64,000 bases of DNA from Scytonematopsis contorta HA4267-MV1 (GTDB taxonomy: Bacteria; Cyanobacteriota; Cyanobacteriia; Cyanobacteriales; Nostocaceae), in the NCBI GenBank assembly GCA_019359035.1, contig JAHHIC010000035.1:1-64000 (forward strand). Direction: 5' to 3'. The translations under genes were made by a program, and so were the position numbers. The notes below the pieces were generated by a model that worked only from the letters and a program-made list of their open reading frames with translations, was not told the origin of the DNA and did no database searches. Below, one piece after another: positions 19,388 to 28,088 of this stretch (position 1 is the stretch's first letter; every line of letters begins with the position of its first letter).

Positions 19388-19795
19388 ATGAGCAAATCAA
19401 AAAAGAAGATAGCAAACGAACCGTTGGGAAATTCCCTATTTGAAGAAAATTTATTTGATAATAGTGATTTAGAAAATACGGAAGAAGTTCATAAACATAC
19501 TCATACTCATACAGGACATCCTCATGTACATAGCGAAGAGTCTTTAAGACGATTAGTTAATCGTTTATCGCGAATTGAAGGACATGTTCGCGGTATTAAA
19601 ACAATGGTGCAGCAAAATAGCCCTTGTCCAGAGGTTTTGTTGCAAATCGCAGCTGTTAGGGGTGCTTTGGATAGGGTTGCGAGAATAGTTTTGGACGAAC
19701 ACCTAACAGAATGTATTGCAAGAGCTGCAAAAGAAGGAGATATCGAAGAAGAATTGGAACATTTGAAAGCAGCTTTGGATAGATTTTTGCCATAG
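19388..19795 (+). CDS. CsoR/RcnR-family metal-sensing repressor, InrS-like
   Basis: A 135-residue DUF156 regulator. After a variable N-terminus with a His-rich stretch (HKHTHTHTGHPHVH) comes the helical core with RIEGHVRGIKTMV. Possible metal ligands are Cys in SPCPEV, His in DEHL and Cys in TECIA, the Cys-His-Cys set of Cu(I)- and Ni(II)-sensing members. The Synechocystis InrS protein, which represses nickel export, has a similar layout. No metal exporter gene is adjacent, so target and metal are open. I chose ATG 19388 (MSKSKK) because the longer frame starts inside a repeat. Confidence 0.83.
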   Translation: MSKSKKKIANEPLGNSLFEENLFDNSDLENTEEVHKHTHTHTGHPHVHSEESLRRLVNRLSRIEGHVRGIKTMVQQNSPCPEVLLQIAAVRGALDRVARIVLDEHLTECIARAAKEGDIEEELEHLKAALDRFLP

Positions 19796-19800
19796 GAAGT

Positions 19801-19824
19801 AGAGACGCGATTTATCGCGTCTCT
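19801..19824. repeat. palindrome AGAGACGCGATT type
   Basis: AGAGACGCGATTTATCGCGTCTCT, given here in two halves: AGAGACGCGATT and TATCGCGTCTCT. It lies 5 bp after the CsoR-like stop codon and could serve as its terminator. Confidence 0.75.
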
Positions 19825-19853
19825 AATAAGTGGGAGATAGGGAGATAAGGGAG

Positions 19854-20660
19854 ATGGATAATATAGTTTTTAATTATTGTTTTCAAGTTAATCCAGATAA
19901 ACCATTAATTGTTTTTTTACATGGCTTTATGGGAAATATTCATGAATTTGATGAAGCAATAGAATTGTTATCTGATGATTTTTCTTATCTAACTATAGAC
20001 TTACCTGGACATGGAGAAACTAAAATTTTGGGTGATGATGAATTTTATAATATGCAAAATACAGCCCAAGCTTTGATTGAATTACTAGGTAAACTTAATA
20101 TCTCCAAATGCTTTTTAGTCGGCTACTCTATGGGTGGTAGACTAGCCTTGTATTTGGCTTTAAATTTCCCCGAACGTTTTGCAAAACTTATTCTGGAATC
20201 AGCATCACCAGGGTTAGTAACAGAATTAGAAAGGTTAGAGCGAGTTAAAAAAGACGAACAAATTGCCAGAAAGTTAATCAGAACTTTGGAAGTAGGTGAT
20301 TTTATAAATTTTCTTACATACTGGTATGAACAACCAATTTTTAGCTCAATTAAAAGTCATCCAGCATATAGCCAAATGATACAAATGCGATTAAAAAATA
20401 ATCCCAGCGAATTGGCTAAATCTTTAAGATTTATGGGGACAGGATGTCAGCCTTCTTTGTGGGAGAAGCTTAAAAATAATAAAAAACCTTTATATTTACT
20501 GGTTGGTGAAAAAGATGAAAAATTTGTTGCTATTAATATAGAGATGACTAAGACCTGCGATTTTTGCCAATTAAATATTATTAGTAATGCTGGTCATAAT
20601 ATTCATTTTGAAAAAACTTATGAGTTTGTGAATCAGATTAAAAACTTTCTCATGAGTTAA
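19854..20660 (+). CDS. menH: MenH, SHCHC synthase
   Basis: A 268-residue alpha/beta hydrolase. The oxyanion region is VFLHGFMGN, the nucleophile elbow is VGYSMGGRLAL (Ser nucleophile, SMGGR typical of MenH), and the catalytic His lies in NAGHNIHFE. MenH eliminates pyruvate from SEPHCHC to give SHCHC in menaquinone/phylloquinone synthesis, which in cyanobacteria supplies the photosystem I quinone. ATG 19854 follows GATAAGGGAG; an upstream in-frame GTG (19830) lies in repeat-like sequence and is less likely. No other men gene is in the window. Confidence 0.85.
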   Translation: MDNIVFNYCFQVNPDKPLIVFLHGFMGNIHEFDEAIELLSDDFSYLTIDLPGHGETKILGDDEFYNMQNTAQALIELLGKLNISKCFLVGYSMGGRLALYLALNFPERFAKLILESASPGLVTELERLERVKKDEQIARKLIRTLEVGDFINFLTYWYEQPIFSSIKSHPAYSQMIQMRLKNNPSELAKSLRFMGTGCQPSLWEKLKNNKKPLYLLVGEKDEKFVAINIEMTKTCDFCQLNIISNAGHNIHFEKTYEFVNQIKNFLMS

Positions 20661-20688
20661 TTTATTCAAATAAAAACATAAATTTATT

Positions 20689-21375
20689 TCACGTTGGTTT
20701 ATTAGCAGCTTGTAATTCTTCCTGCAAAACTTTTTGGTAAATTTGTGGTAAATTTCCACTCATAGAATTAGTTTCGATACCATATCCCAAACTAGTCCAA
20801 GTCGGAGACAATAACCGTAAAACACTAGTTACATTACCCTGACGCAACTGTTGAGAAATATCTACTCTCCAAACTTTAGGGTCTTTTAACCAACGGTGAA
20901 CAACTACATCTTGGTATTCTGGCTCAAAACTATAAGACTTCCAATTGAAAAAAACACTTGGTTTTGGATGATACTTAGGGGCAATTTTGTACCATGTTGT
21001 ATTAATAATTTGATACCTACCTGCTGCTGTAGAGCAATTACCCTTATTTGGTCCAACGGGGATAGTCACACAGACCTGAGGATGTTTACTTAAATCACGA
21101 AACTGTTGTCCTCCGTATAAAACTGAATAAGGACGACTAGTGTTGGCTTCGCTTGCGGTGATGGTTCGCATTAAAGCACGAATATAAGGGTCACCCCCTT
21201 TCATAACCAAAGGTGGCTGTTGCTGGGAAAAAAATGGGCTGGAACGTGGTTCGATGATGTACCACTGTACCAAATAGATAAAGCCCAAAAGCGCGGCTAT
21301 CGGTGGGACTATCTTATGTATATCTTTCAGAGTGGGACTCCTTAAGCTTTCTAGAACTCGCTCACTATAATACAT
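20689..21375 (-). CDS. GH104 lysozyme-like muramidase, membrane anchored
   Basis: A 228-residue protein related to the lambda endolysin (GH104, lytic transglycosylase-like) family. A single membrane segment lies near the N-terminus (IAALLGFIYLVQWYII). The catalytic domain has the expected Glu in TITASEAN, then YSVLYGG, AAGRYQI and LSPTWTSLGYG. It probably cuts peptidoglycan from the periplasmic side. I use ATG 21375; the frame extends upstream to a GTG (21447) in a G-rich repeat. The convergent menH gene ends 28 bp away. Confidence 0.8.
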   Translation of the reverse strand: MYYSERVLESLRSPTLKDIHKIVPPIAALLGFIYLVQWYIIEPRSSPFFSQQQPPLVMKGGDPYIRALMRTITASEANTSRPYSVLYGGQQFRDLSKHPQVCVTIPVGPNKGNCSTAAGRYQIINTTWYKIAPKYHPKPSVFFNWKSYSFEPEYQDVVVHRWLKDPKVWRVDISQQLRQGNVTSVLRLLSPTWTSLGYGIETNSMSGNLPQIYQKVLQEELQAANKPT

Positions 21376-21419
21376 AACAATATTTAGCACACTTTTTCCG
21401 GGTAGGTTTTGTGCGGTTA

Positions 21420-21580
21420 TCCCTCTATATAAGAAACCCACCCCCAACCCCTCTCCACTTGCAGGGAGGGGCTAGGAAAAATAACAAAAATAGTGTTGAT
21501 TTTTAATTTTTGAGAATATTTATGATTAATCGTAGCCCCCTCCCCGTAAACGGGGAGTCACCGTTGGGGGTGGGGTTTGT
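21420..21580. repeat. C/G-run foldback sequences
   Basis: CCCACCCCCAACCCCTCTCC at 21439 and, about 100 bp on, the hairpin CCCCGTAAACGGGG (21542-21555) followed by GTTGGGGGTGGGG (about 21563-21575). The two ends are complementary in part. Related elements lie near 26880, 46706 and 57430. Confidence 0.65.
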
Positions 21581-21584
21581 TTTA

Positions 21585-22781
21585 TCAAGAAAGCGCTTTT
21601 ATAATCTCATCCCAAGTCTCTTTAGTGTACCAATAAGCCCCATGAGATTCCGGAAAAGGTTGCTTATTATCCACCCTTACATCTGTGACTTTACCCGGAA
21701 ATATACCAGGTACATTACCAAGATAACTGAGAATATCTCGCAGGTCATAAATATTTAACCACTTGGGAAAACGTTCCGGTAAAGGTTCACCATAAGCTAA
21801 AGTTTGTAATGAATCAATTTCATATAAAAACGGTGCTTGAGAACCAACAGTAATTAGTAACTCAACCTGTGGTAATTGCCGTTCAATTAGCAACTCAAAA
21901 CAAGCAATACCTCCCAAACTGTGACCCAAAAGAACTACAGGAGGTTCTGCATTCTTCATTTCCTCGTAAATAAAATCGCGAATTTTTTTTCCTTTGGCTT
22001 GATAAAATAAAATATCTCCAGCAAATGGATAAAACGAATCAGTTAAAGCTCCTCTTTCTCTTTCTATTTTCTGAGTTCCCTTATATTTCACAAAATGTGT
22101 AACCTGGCTTTTCACAAAATCGGTAACTATTCCTCTTTCAGCACCGCTTGTTAATTCGTTATTAATATCATTGACAATTTCGTCTCGTAAGTCAGCATCG
22201 TAGATAATAGCTTTATATTTGTCTTTTTCCTTGCACAAAAATATCGTCTGAGCAACTATAGCTCTGGAAATAGCGATATACTCATCTTCCAAGGGTCGAG
22301 TAGCTCTTTCTAATAATCTTGCATAAGCAGTAGTTGTCGTTAGCTCGTCAATAGCCGAATAAAATTCTTCCGTAATTCCTAGCTCTTCAAATTTGCTAAG
22401 TAAAAGTGAAGAATTCTTTAACTCATTAACTTGATTCGCAATTTCCTGGGATGGTGCGATTTTCTTGGAGACAGTGCTACTTTGGGGAAGTGGTTTAAAT
22501 GATAACAAGCGAATTTCATACCAGGGGTCTTTATATAACTCTTGCCAAAGCTTAATAAAGTCAATTTCGTTTTGAGAATTAGCACCCCCCTTGGTATCGT
22601 TATAATTGGGAATCGAAGCACCACGAGCATTTAATTTTGTACCCAATACTTCACCCCAAAGACAGGGAATTAATTTGGCTGTTGATTTGCGTTGACTCAA
22701 AGCGCTCTCGATTGTTCTAAACGCTTGTACGTATGCTTCTTTTCTGTTGCCAGTCCCGTGAACAAAAATTATGGTGGCCAT
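21585..22781 (-). CDS. alpha/beta hydrolase of unknown substrate
   Basis: A 398-residue protein that begins TIIFVHGTGNRKEAY and has a nucleophile elbow LLGHSLGGIACFELL (about 280-295). Between them is a long, mostly helical insertion rich in charged residues. A candidate catalytic His lies near the end in ESHGAYW. No signal peptide is seen. Relatives are annotated only as large cyanobacterial hydrolases. ATG 22781 (MATII) is preferred because the HGTG strand usually starts the protein; the frame extends 13 codons further upstream. Confidence 0.75.
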   Translation of the reverse strand: MATIIFVHGTGNRKEAYVQAFRTIESALSQRKSTAKLIPCLWGEVLGTKLNARGASIPNYNDTKGGANSQNEIDFIKLWQELYKDPWYEIRLLSFKPLPQSSTVSKKIAPSQEIANQVNELKNSSLLLSKFEELGITEEFYSAIDELTTTTAYARLLERATRPLEDEYIAISRAIVAQTIFLCKEKDKYKAIIYDADLRDEIVNDINNELTSGAERGIVTDFVKSQVTHFVKYKGTQKIERERGALTDSFYPFAGDILFYQAKGKKIRDFIYEEMKNAEPPVVLLGHSLGGIACFELLIERQLPQVELLITVGSQAPFLYEIDSLQTLAYGEPLPERFPKWLNIYDLRDILSYLGNVPGIFPGKVTDVRVDNKQPFPESHGAYWYTKETWDEIIKALS

Positions 22782-22905
22782 GCTTTGAACTAAAAAATAT
22801 ACTCCTTTAATGCAAGTCATTTTAAATACTCAAAGCATGGGAAGAACAATCACGTAACTTTACTTAATTTTTGTCACATTTTCTGTACTAATATTTCTTT
22901 CCTTC

Positions 22906-23027
22906 GGTTCGTAGTTGGGCTTTAGCCCTAAATTTTACAAATCAATAATAAATAGCGCTGTACACGAAGTGTTCCCGCAAAGTAGCCCAACTACGAACCT
23001 AGAGCGCTAAAGCGCAACTACGAACCT
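22906..23027. repeat. foldback element GGTTCGTAGTTGGGC
   Basis: GGTTCGTAGTTGGGCTTTAG at the left is complementary to GCCCAACTACGAACC at 22984-22998, and a second copy of the right end lies at 23013-23027, next to the radA stop codon. Confidence 0.75.
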
Positions 23028-23028
23028 G

Positions 23029-24600
23029 TTATTCCTCGTCTGGCATTAAATCCTCCTCCGTCACACTTTGGGGTGGTATCGCAGCAATAATGGCATCTAT
23101 CACCTTGGCTACAGGTAATATTTCAATATCCAGTTCCGGGAATTTTTGACCTTTAGGAACAATCGCTCTTTTGAAGCCTAACTTCGCAGCCTCTTTCAGT
23201 CGTAGTTCCATTTGCGACACAGGACGAACCTGTCCCCCTAAACCGACTTCACCAATTAAAACGGTTCCAGGGTCTACTATACGGTCACGGAAAGAAGCAA
23301 CTACAGCAATTGCTACTCCTAAATCTACAGCAGGTTCTTCCACGTTCAGTCCTCCCACGGAAGCAACATAGGAATCTAATTTCGACATGGGAATCCCCAC
23401 TCGTTTTTCCAATACCGCAAGAATTTGTACCAAGCGGTTATAGTCTACCCCAGTGGTAGAACGACGAGGAGAAGCATAACTAGTCGGGCTAACCAAAGCT
23501 TGTAATTCCACGACAATCGGACGAGTTCCTTCACAAGCTACAACAATAGCGCTACCTGGTGAAGGTTCATCCCGATTCCCCAAAAATAATTCCGAAGGAT
23601 TGGGTACTTCCCGTAAACCATGTGTCACCATTTCAAAGATACCAATTTCGTGAGTAGCTCCAAATCGGTTTTTGACTGTTCGTAATAATCTATGGGAAGC
23701 AAAACGGTCACCTTCAAAATACAGCACGGTATCTACCAAGTGTTCTAAAACTTTTGGACCTGCGATTGCTCCTTCTTTGGTTACGTGACCTACAATTAGC
23801 ATGGTGATATCTTCGCGTTTTGCCGTCTGCATTAACGCTGAAGTACATTCACGCACCTGCGCTACAGAACCAGGTGCTGATGTTAATGAAGGAAAAAATA
23901 CGGTTTGGATACTATCAATTACCGCTAAATTTGGTTTCAGCGAGTCTATTTCCCGTAAAATTTCTTCCAAGTCTGTTTCTGGTAGAACATATAAGTTAGC
24001 ACCCACTCCATCAGATAATATGAACTTTTGTTTCGGTTCTGGAGCTGCTTTACCATTCTCATCATCAGATTCATTATCAGGTTCACCATCAGATTCATCA
24101 CCAGATTTATCACCAGATGTCAGTTGTTTTGCTACCACACCTAAGCGGGAACCTCGTAATTTTACCTGCTGAGCAGATTCTTCTCCAGATACATAAAGAA
24201 CGCGGAAATTTTGTGATAATTGATTACAAACTTGTAACAAAAGTGTAGATTTCCCAATTCCTGGGTCACCACCAATAAGTACCATTGAACCAGGAACCAC
24301 ACCCCCACCAAGCACTCTATCCAATTCCCCATAACCTGAATCCCAGCGTGCAACCTGTCGGTCGGTAATTTGGTCGAATGTTTGGGAAGCTCTGGGTTTA
24401 GCTGGTTTGTTTGCAGTTGATTTGCCGTTGGTTTGCGTGTTTTGCCGACCAACTCCACGACTCGGTAAATCTGTTGATGATTGAACTGCGACTTCTTCTT
24501 CAAGGGAATTATAAGTCCCACAACCCGGACATCGACCATACCATTGTGGTGATTCATATCCGCATTCGTGGCAAACGTAAATTGTACGAGGCTTTGGCAT
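23029..24600 (-). CDS. radA: DNA repair protein RadA with acidic insertion
   Basis: A 523-residue RadA/Sms protein. The zinc finger is CHECGYESPQWYGRCPGCG (residues 10-28). Walker A is GGDPGIGKST, the RadA-specific motif is KNRFG, and the C-terminus has the Lon-like domain (GLNVEEPAVDLGVAIAV). RadA is a branch-migration helicase acting with RecA. The protein is longer than the usual 450-odd residues, in part because of an insertion at about 160-190 made of acidic repeats (SGDKSGDESDGEPDNESDDE) coded by imperfect CATCAGATT repeats. Divergent from rpaB, 169 bp apart. Confidence 0.95.
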   Translation of the reverse strand: MPKPRTIYVCHECGYESPQWYGRCPGCGTYNSLEEEVAVQSSTDLPSRGVGRQNTQTNGKSTANKPAKPRASQTFDQITDRQVARWDSGYGELDRVLGGGVVPGSMVLIGGDPGIGKSTLLLQVCNQLSQNFRVLYVSGEESAQQVKLRGSRLGVVAKQLTSGDKSGDESDGEPDNESDDENGKAAPEPKQKFILSDGVGANLYVLPETDLEEILREIDSLKPNLAVIDSIQTVFFPSLTSAPGSVAQVRECTSALMQTAKREDITMLIVGHVTKEGAIAGPKVLEHLVDTVLYFEGDRFASHRLLRTVKNRFGATHEIGIFEMVTHGLREVPNPSELFLGNRDEPSPGSAIVVACEGTRPIVVELQALVSPTSYASPRRSTTGVDYNRLVQILAVLEKRVGIPMSKLDSYVASVGGLNVEEPAVDLGVAIAVVASFRDRIVDPGTVLIGEVGLGGQVRPVSQMELRLKEAAKLGFKRAIVPKGQKFPELDIEILPVAKVIDAIIAAIPPQSVTEEDLMPDEE

Positions 24601-24769
24601 TTTTATCTTCTTAAATAATCTTAAGCTTTCCTTAATTTTTGGAATAATCTAAAAGTCAATAAAGATGCTGATTACAGCCTTTTCCAAATTAATTAAAGGA
24701 ATGATATCTTAATAATATGGTAGTAAAAAATTAAGCAAGAAAAATTTAAGTTAAGGAGCATTACGAATT

Positions 24770-25498
24770 TTGGAAAGTCATAAAGAAAAAATCCTGGTTG
24801 TTGACGACGAGGCTAGCATTCGTCGGATATTAGAAACACGCTTGTCCATGATTGGCTATGATGTAGTCACAGCAGGTGATGGGGAAGAAGCTTTGGAAAC
24901 TTTTCGCAAAGCTGAGCCAGATTTAGTCGTTCTGGACGTAATGATGCCAAAACTGGACGGCTACGGTGTTTGCCAAGAATTACGTAAAGAATCGGATGTG
25001 CCGATAATTATGTTAACAGCTTTGGGCGACGTAGCAGACCGTATTACTGGGTTGGAATTGGGTGCTGATGATTACGTAGTCAAACCTTTTTCTCCCAAAG
25101 AACTCGAAGCTAGAATTCGCTCAGTCTTACGTCGTGTGGATAAGACAGGTGCTTCAGGAATTCCTAGCTCTGGTGTAATTCATGTCGCAAATATAAAAAT
25201 TGACACAAATAAACGACAAGTATATAAAGGTGATGAGCGTATTCGCTTGACAGGTATGGAATTTAGCTTACTTGAGTTGTTGGTAAGTCGCTCTGGTGAA
25301 GCTTTTTCTCGTTCGGAAATTTTACAGGAAGTTTGGGGGTATACTCCTGAACGTCATGTTGATACTCGTGTGGTAGATGTACACATCTCCCGTTTACGAG
25401 CGAAATTGGAAGATGACCCCAGTAATCCCGAATTGATACTGACAGCACGGGGTACTGGTTATTTGTTTCAACGTATCCTGGATGCGGACGACGAATAA
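24770..25498 (+). CDS. rpaB: RpaB response regulator (Ycf27)
   Basis: A 242-residue OmpR/PhoB-type regulator. The receiver domain carries the phospho-acceptor Asp in VVLDVMMPKLDGYG and the acidic pair in LVVDDEAS. The DNA-binding winged helix is at about 140-235, ending LTARGTGYLFQRI. The sequence is nearly that of cyanobacterial RpaB, the essential regulator of high-light genes and photosystem balance, phosphorylated by NblS. The start codon is TTG: it is preceded by TTAAGGAGCATTACGAATT and the family begins at this residue. I see no clear HLR1 box in the upstream 170 bp. Confidence 0.95.
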   Translation: MESHKEKILVVDDEASIRRILETRLSMIGYDVVTAGDGEEALETFRKAEPDLVVLDVMMPKLDGYGVCQELRKESDVPIIMLTALGDVADRITGLELGADDYVVKPFSPKELEARIRSVLRRVDKTGASGIPSSGVIHVANIKIDTNKRQVYKGDERIRLTGMEFSLLELLVSRSGEAFSRSEILQEVWGYTPERHVDTRVVDVHISRLRAKLEDDPSNPELILTARGTGYLFQRILDADDE

Positions 25499-25540
25499 AA
25501 TTCAGACAAGTAAAATTTAGAACGAAACTCCACAATTACC

Positions 25541-25598
25541 TGATATGTTGGGTTTATGTTGGGTTTATGTTGGGTTTCGTTCCTCAACCCAACCTACG
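25541..25598. repeat. GTTGGGTTTCGTTCC foldback element
   Basis: Two TTGGGTTTATG repeats run into GTTGGGTTTCGTTCCTCAAC and CCAACCTAC. It belongs to the family of 2432-2517 and lies directly upstream of the CCB gene start. Confidence 0.78.
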
Positions 25599-25603
25599 GT
25601 ATT

Positions 25604-26242
25604 ATGACGAAATCAGACCCTAATGTAGTTATTAGGCGTCTGCCCATTATTGTTGGTGGGTTAGGCGCTATACTTTTATTTATTAATCGTATTTTTACAC
25701 CGCAATTGACTAATTCCCAATCACGTACTGATGTTTTGGGTGTTATTCTTAGCGTGTTCTTGATGTTGACTGGCTTCCTTTGGCAGCAAGTACAAGCGCG
25801 TATTCCAGATTCAGTGGAGCTAATTGGGGAAGAAGGTTTTGAACTGGCTCCCGATTTATCTGAAGCTTTAAAAACAGAACTAGCTTGGGCGTCTCATATA
25901 TTATTAACCAATACCGTGACTAAAACCCTTGTGGTTTACTATGACGGTAGAGTATTGTTACGACGTGGAATTTTAGCCGAAAAATCAGAACTGACTCCGG
26001 GAGCAATAGTCAAAAGGGTTCTGGAAAAACAAAAAGCTGTCTACTTGGTAGATTTAAAAGTGTACCCAGGGAGGATTGAATTTGACTATCTGCCGAGTAA
26101 TACTCAAGGTGTAATTTGTCAACCAATCGGAGATAAAGGAGTAATGGTTTTAGGAGCAAACGCACCTCGCAGTTACACCAAGCAAGACGAAAATTGGATT
26201 GCGGCAATTGCGAATAAGTTAGCGGTGACGGTTGACGGCTAA
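25604..26242 (+). CDS. cofactor assembly of complex C subunit B (CCB2/CCB4 family)
   Basis: A 212-residue membrane protein with two TM helices near the N-terminus (about 12-32 and 42-62) and a C-terminal GAF-like domain. It matches the cyanobacterial CCB2/CCB4 (DUF2930) family, needed for covalent attachment of heme ci to cytochrome b6. ATG 25604 is chosen because the longer frame starts inside a repeat element. The last codons (VTVDG and the TAA stop) merge into a TTGGTAA heptamer array. It follows rpaB by 105 bp on the same strand. Confidence 0.8.
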   Translation: MTKSDPNVVIRRLPIIVGGLGAILLFINRIFTPQLTNSQSRTDVLGVILSVFLMLTGFLWQQVQARIPDSVELIGEEGFELAPDLSEALKTELAWASHILLTNTVTKTLVVYYDGRVLLRRGILAEKSELTPGAIVKRVLEKQKAVYLVDLKVYPGRIEFDYLPSNTQGVICQPIGDKGVMVLGANAPRSYTKQDENWIAAIANKLAVTVDG

Positions 26243-26272
26243 TTGGTAATTGGTAATTGGTAATTGGTAATT
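26241..26272. repeat. STRR heptamer array, TTGGTAA type
   Basis: Four TTGGTAA units; the first overlaps the stop codon of the CCB gene. Confidence 0.85.
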
Positions 26273-26342
26273 GCTTGGTGTGTAACATTTAGACCTAGCA
26301 TTCCTTAAAAAATGGTTAAATCCTAACAATATTTAAATTTAT

Positions 26343-26867
26343 ATGCAAATTCAAATTGTTTACTGGTTGGTAATTACCTTAATGATTGTAGGTGTAGTTG
26401 GTGCTGTAATTCCGGCACTACCGGGAAGCAGTTTAATTTTAATTGCAATTATTGCTTGGGGATTTATTAAAGGTTCCTTTGATGCAATTAGTACACCATT
26501 AATCGTCACTGTGATAGTTTTACTACTTAGTGTCGGGGTTGATTTTTTAGGTGGATATATAGGAGCAAAAAAAGCTGGTGCTAGTAACTGGGGACAAATC
26601 GGTGCTTTAGTCGGTTTGGTGCTGGGATTTTTTGGATTATTACCTGCTTTACCATTTGGTGGTCCTTTAATTGGGATGTTATTTGGACCGCTTTTGGGTG
26701 CAATTATTGGTGAGTATCTTTACCAAAAAGACTTCGGTATAGCAGTTAAAGCTGGTGTAGGAATTATTGTTGGCTCTTTGCTAGGAAATTTAATTCAAGG
26801 TTTGTTAGCGCTAGCAGCAGTAATTGTTTTTATTATTACAACTTGGTCGCAAGTTTACGGAGGATAA
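26343..26867 (+). CDS. DUF456-family membrane protein
   Basis: A 174-residue hydrophobic protein with about four to five TM segments and Gly-rich turns such as GAVIPALPGSSLIL, VDFLGGYIGAKKAGAS and LLPALPFGGPLIGMLFGPLLGAIIGE. This is the pattern of the DUF456 family, whose function is unknown. It ends 73 bp before the convergent argB gene, with a strong hairpin between them. Confidence 0.85.
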   Translation: MQIQIVYWLVITLMIVGVVGAVIPALPGSSLILIAIIAWGFIKGSFDAISTPLIVTVIVLLLSVGVDFLGGYIGAKKAGASNWGQIGALVGLVLGFFGLLPALPFGGPLIGMLFGPLLGAIIGEYLYQKDFGIAVKAGVGIIVGSLLGNLIQGLLALAAVIVFIITTWSQVYGG

Positions 26868-26935
26868 AAAGAACTCCACCACCAACCCCTAAAGAACCCC
26901 ACCCCCAGTTCCTTTGCGGGGTGGAGTTTCTTTGA
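26864..26935. terminator. bidirectional terminator between DUF456 and argB genes
   Basis: Arms AACTCCACC (26872-26880) and GGTGGAGTT (26920-26928). T-rich sequence follows on the plus strand (TCTTTGATT) and on the minus strand (CTTTTTATCC). Confidence 0.7.
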
Positions 26936-26939
26936 TTAA

Positions 26940-27830
26940 TTACATAAATTGAGAGCCAATAATCATCGTCCCAATACCAACATCAGTAAAAATTTCCAGC
27001 AGCAAAGCATGAGGAATACGACCGTCCACTATATGTGCGGCTTTAACTCCCTGAGCAAGAGAACGGACACAACAATTAACTTTTGGTATCATTCCCCCAG
27101 AAACTATACCCGTTGATATCAAATCACGAGCTTCAGAAATATCAACTTTGGGAACCAAGGTAGAAGGGTCTTTATAATCTTTTAAAATGCCTCTTGTATC
27201 TGTCAAAAGTATTAGCTTTTCCGCTCCTAGAGCAGCAGCAATTTCTCCTGCGACAGTATCGGCATTAATATTGTAAGCCTGCCCAGTTTCGTCCGCAGCA
27301 ACACTTGAGACTACCGGAATATAACCATTTGTTGCCAAGGTGTTCAGAATTTTGACATCTATACCGCTAACTTCTCCAACAAAACCGATACCCTCATCAC
27401 CTTGGGGACGAGCCATGATTAAGTTACCATCTTTACCACAAAGTCCCACAGCTTTACCACCAGCTTGGTTAATTAAGGCGACAATTTCTTTATTTACTCG
27501 TCCAACTAACACCATTTCCACCACATCCATTGTGGCAGCGTCGGTAACTCGCAGACCATTTTTAAACTGAGCTTCGATGCCAAGTTTATCTAACCAACTG
27601 TTAATTTCTGGTCCACCACCATGTACTAGAATTGGTCGCAAGCCGACGCAAGATAAAAATACAACGTCACGAATGACTTTATCTTTGAGGTCGCTGTCTT
27701 TCATGGCTGCACCACCATATTTAACCACGATGGTGCGTCCGCTAAATTGTTGAATGTAAGGTAAAGCTTCGCTGAGTACTTTTACGCGAGTAGCTTCGTC
27801 TTGCCGAATATATTCTGTATCTTTGAGCAT
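26940..27830 (-). CDS. argB: acetylglutamate kinase
   Basis: A 296-residue amino-acid kinase for the second step of arginine synthesis. Seen are [11 protein letters not shown] (phosphate binding), [10 protein letters not shown] (substrate loop), [10 protein letters not shown] and the C-terminal SGGMIPKV. The length from ATG 27830 ([16 protein letters not shown]) agrees with cyanobacterial ArgB, so I prefer it over the frame's extension to 27896. In cyanobacteria ArgB is the target of PII, which relieves arginine inhibition; the long N-terminal helix typical of feedback-inhibited enzymes is present. Confidence 0.95.
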   Translation of the reverse strand: MLKDTEYIRQDEATRVKVLSEALPYIQQFSGRTIVVKYGGAAMKDSDLKDKVIRDVVFLSCVGLRPILVHGGGPEINSWLDKLGIEAQFKNGLRVTDAATMDVVEMVLVGRVNKEIVALINQAGGKAVGLCGKDGNLIMARPQGDEGIGFVGEVSGIDVKILNTLATNGYIPVVSSVAADETGQAYNINADTVAGEIAAALGAEKLILLTDTRGILKDYKDPSTLVPKVDISEARDLISTGIVSGGMIPKVNCCVRSLAQGVKAAHIVDGRIPHALLLEIFTDVGIGTMIIGSQFM

Positions 27831-28088
27831 TGTGGGGAGTCGTTGACAGTGAAAACTGACGTTTGTAAGTTTAGAAGAGTTTGACACTACCAACAATGTT
27901 TAACAATTAGTTCCAACCCCTGAATATAGCTAAGATGTTTGTTTTTACTGGGGATTTGCCAATAGTAAAGAATTTTTAAGAGTTTTTTTGATATCCTTGA
28001 TGTGCTTTACTTTACCAGTATCAAATCATAACTTGTTCTTCTCAATCAAATCAGTAATACTACAGGTGATACTTACTTTAAATATGAT

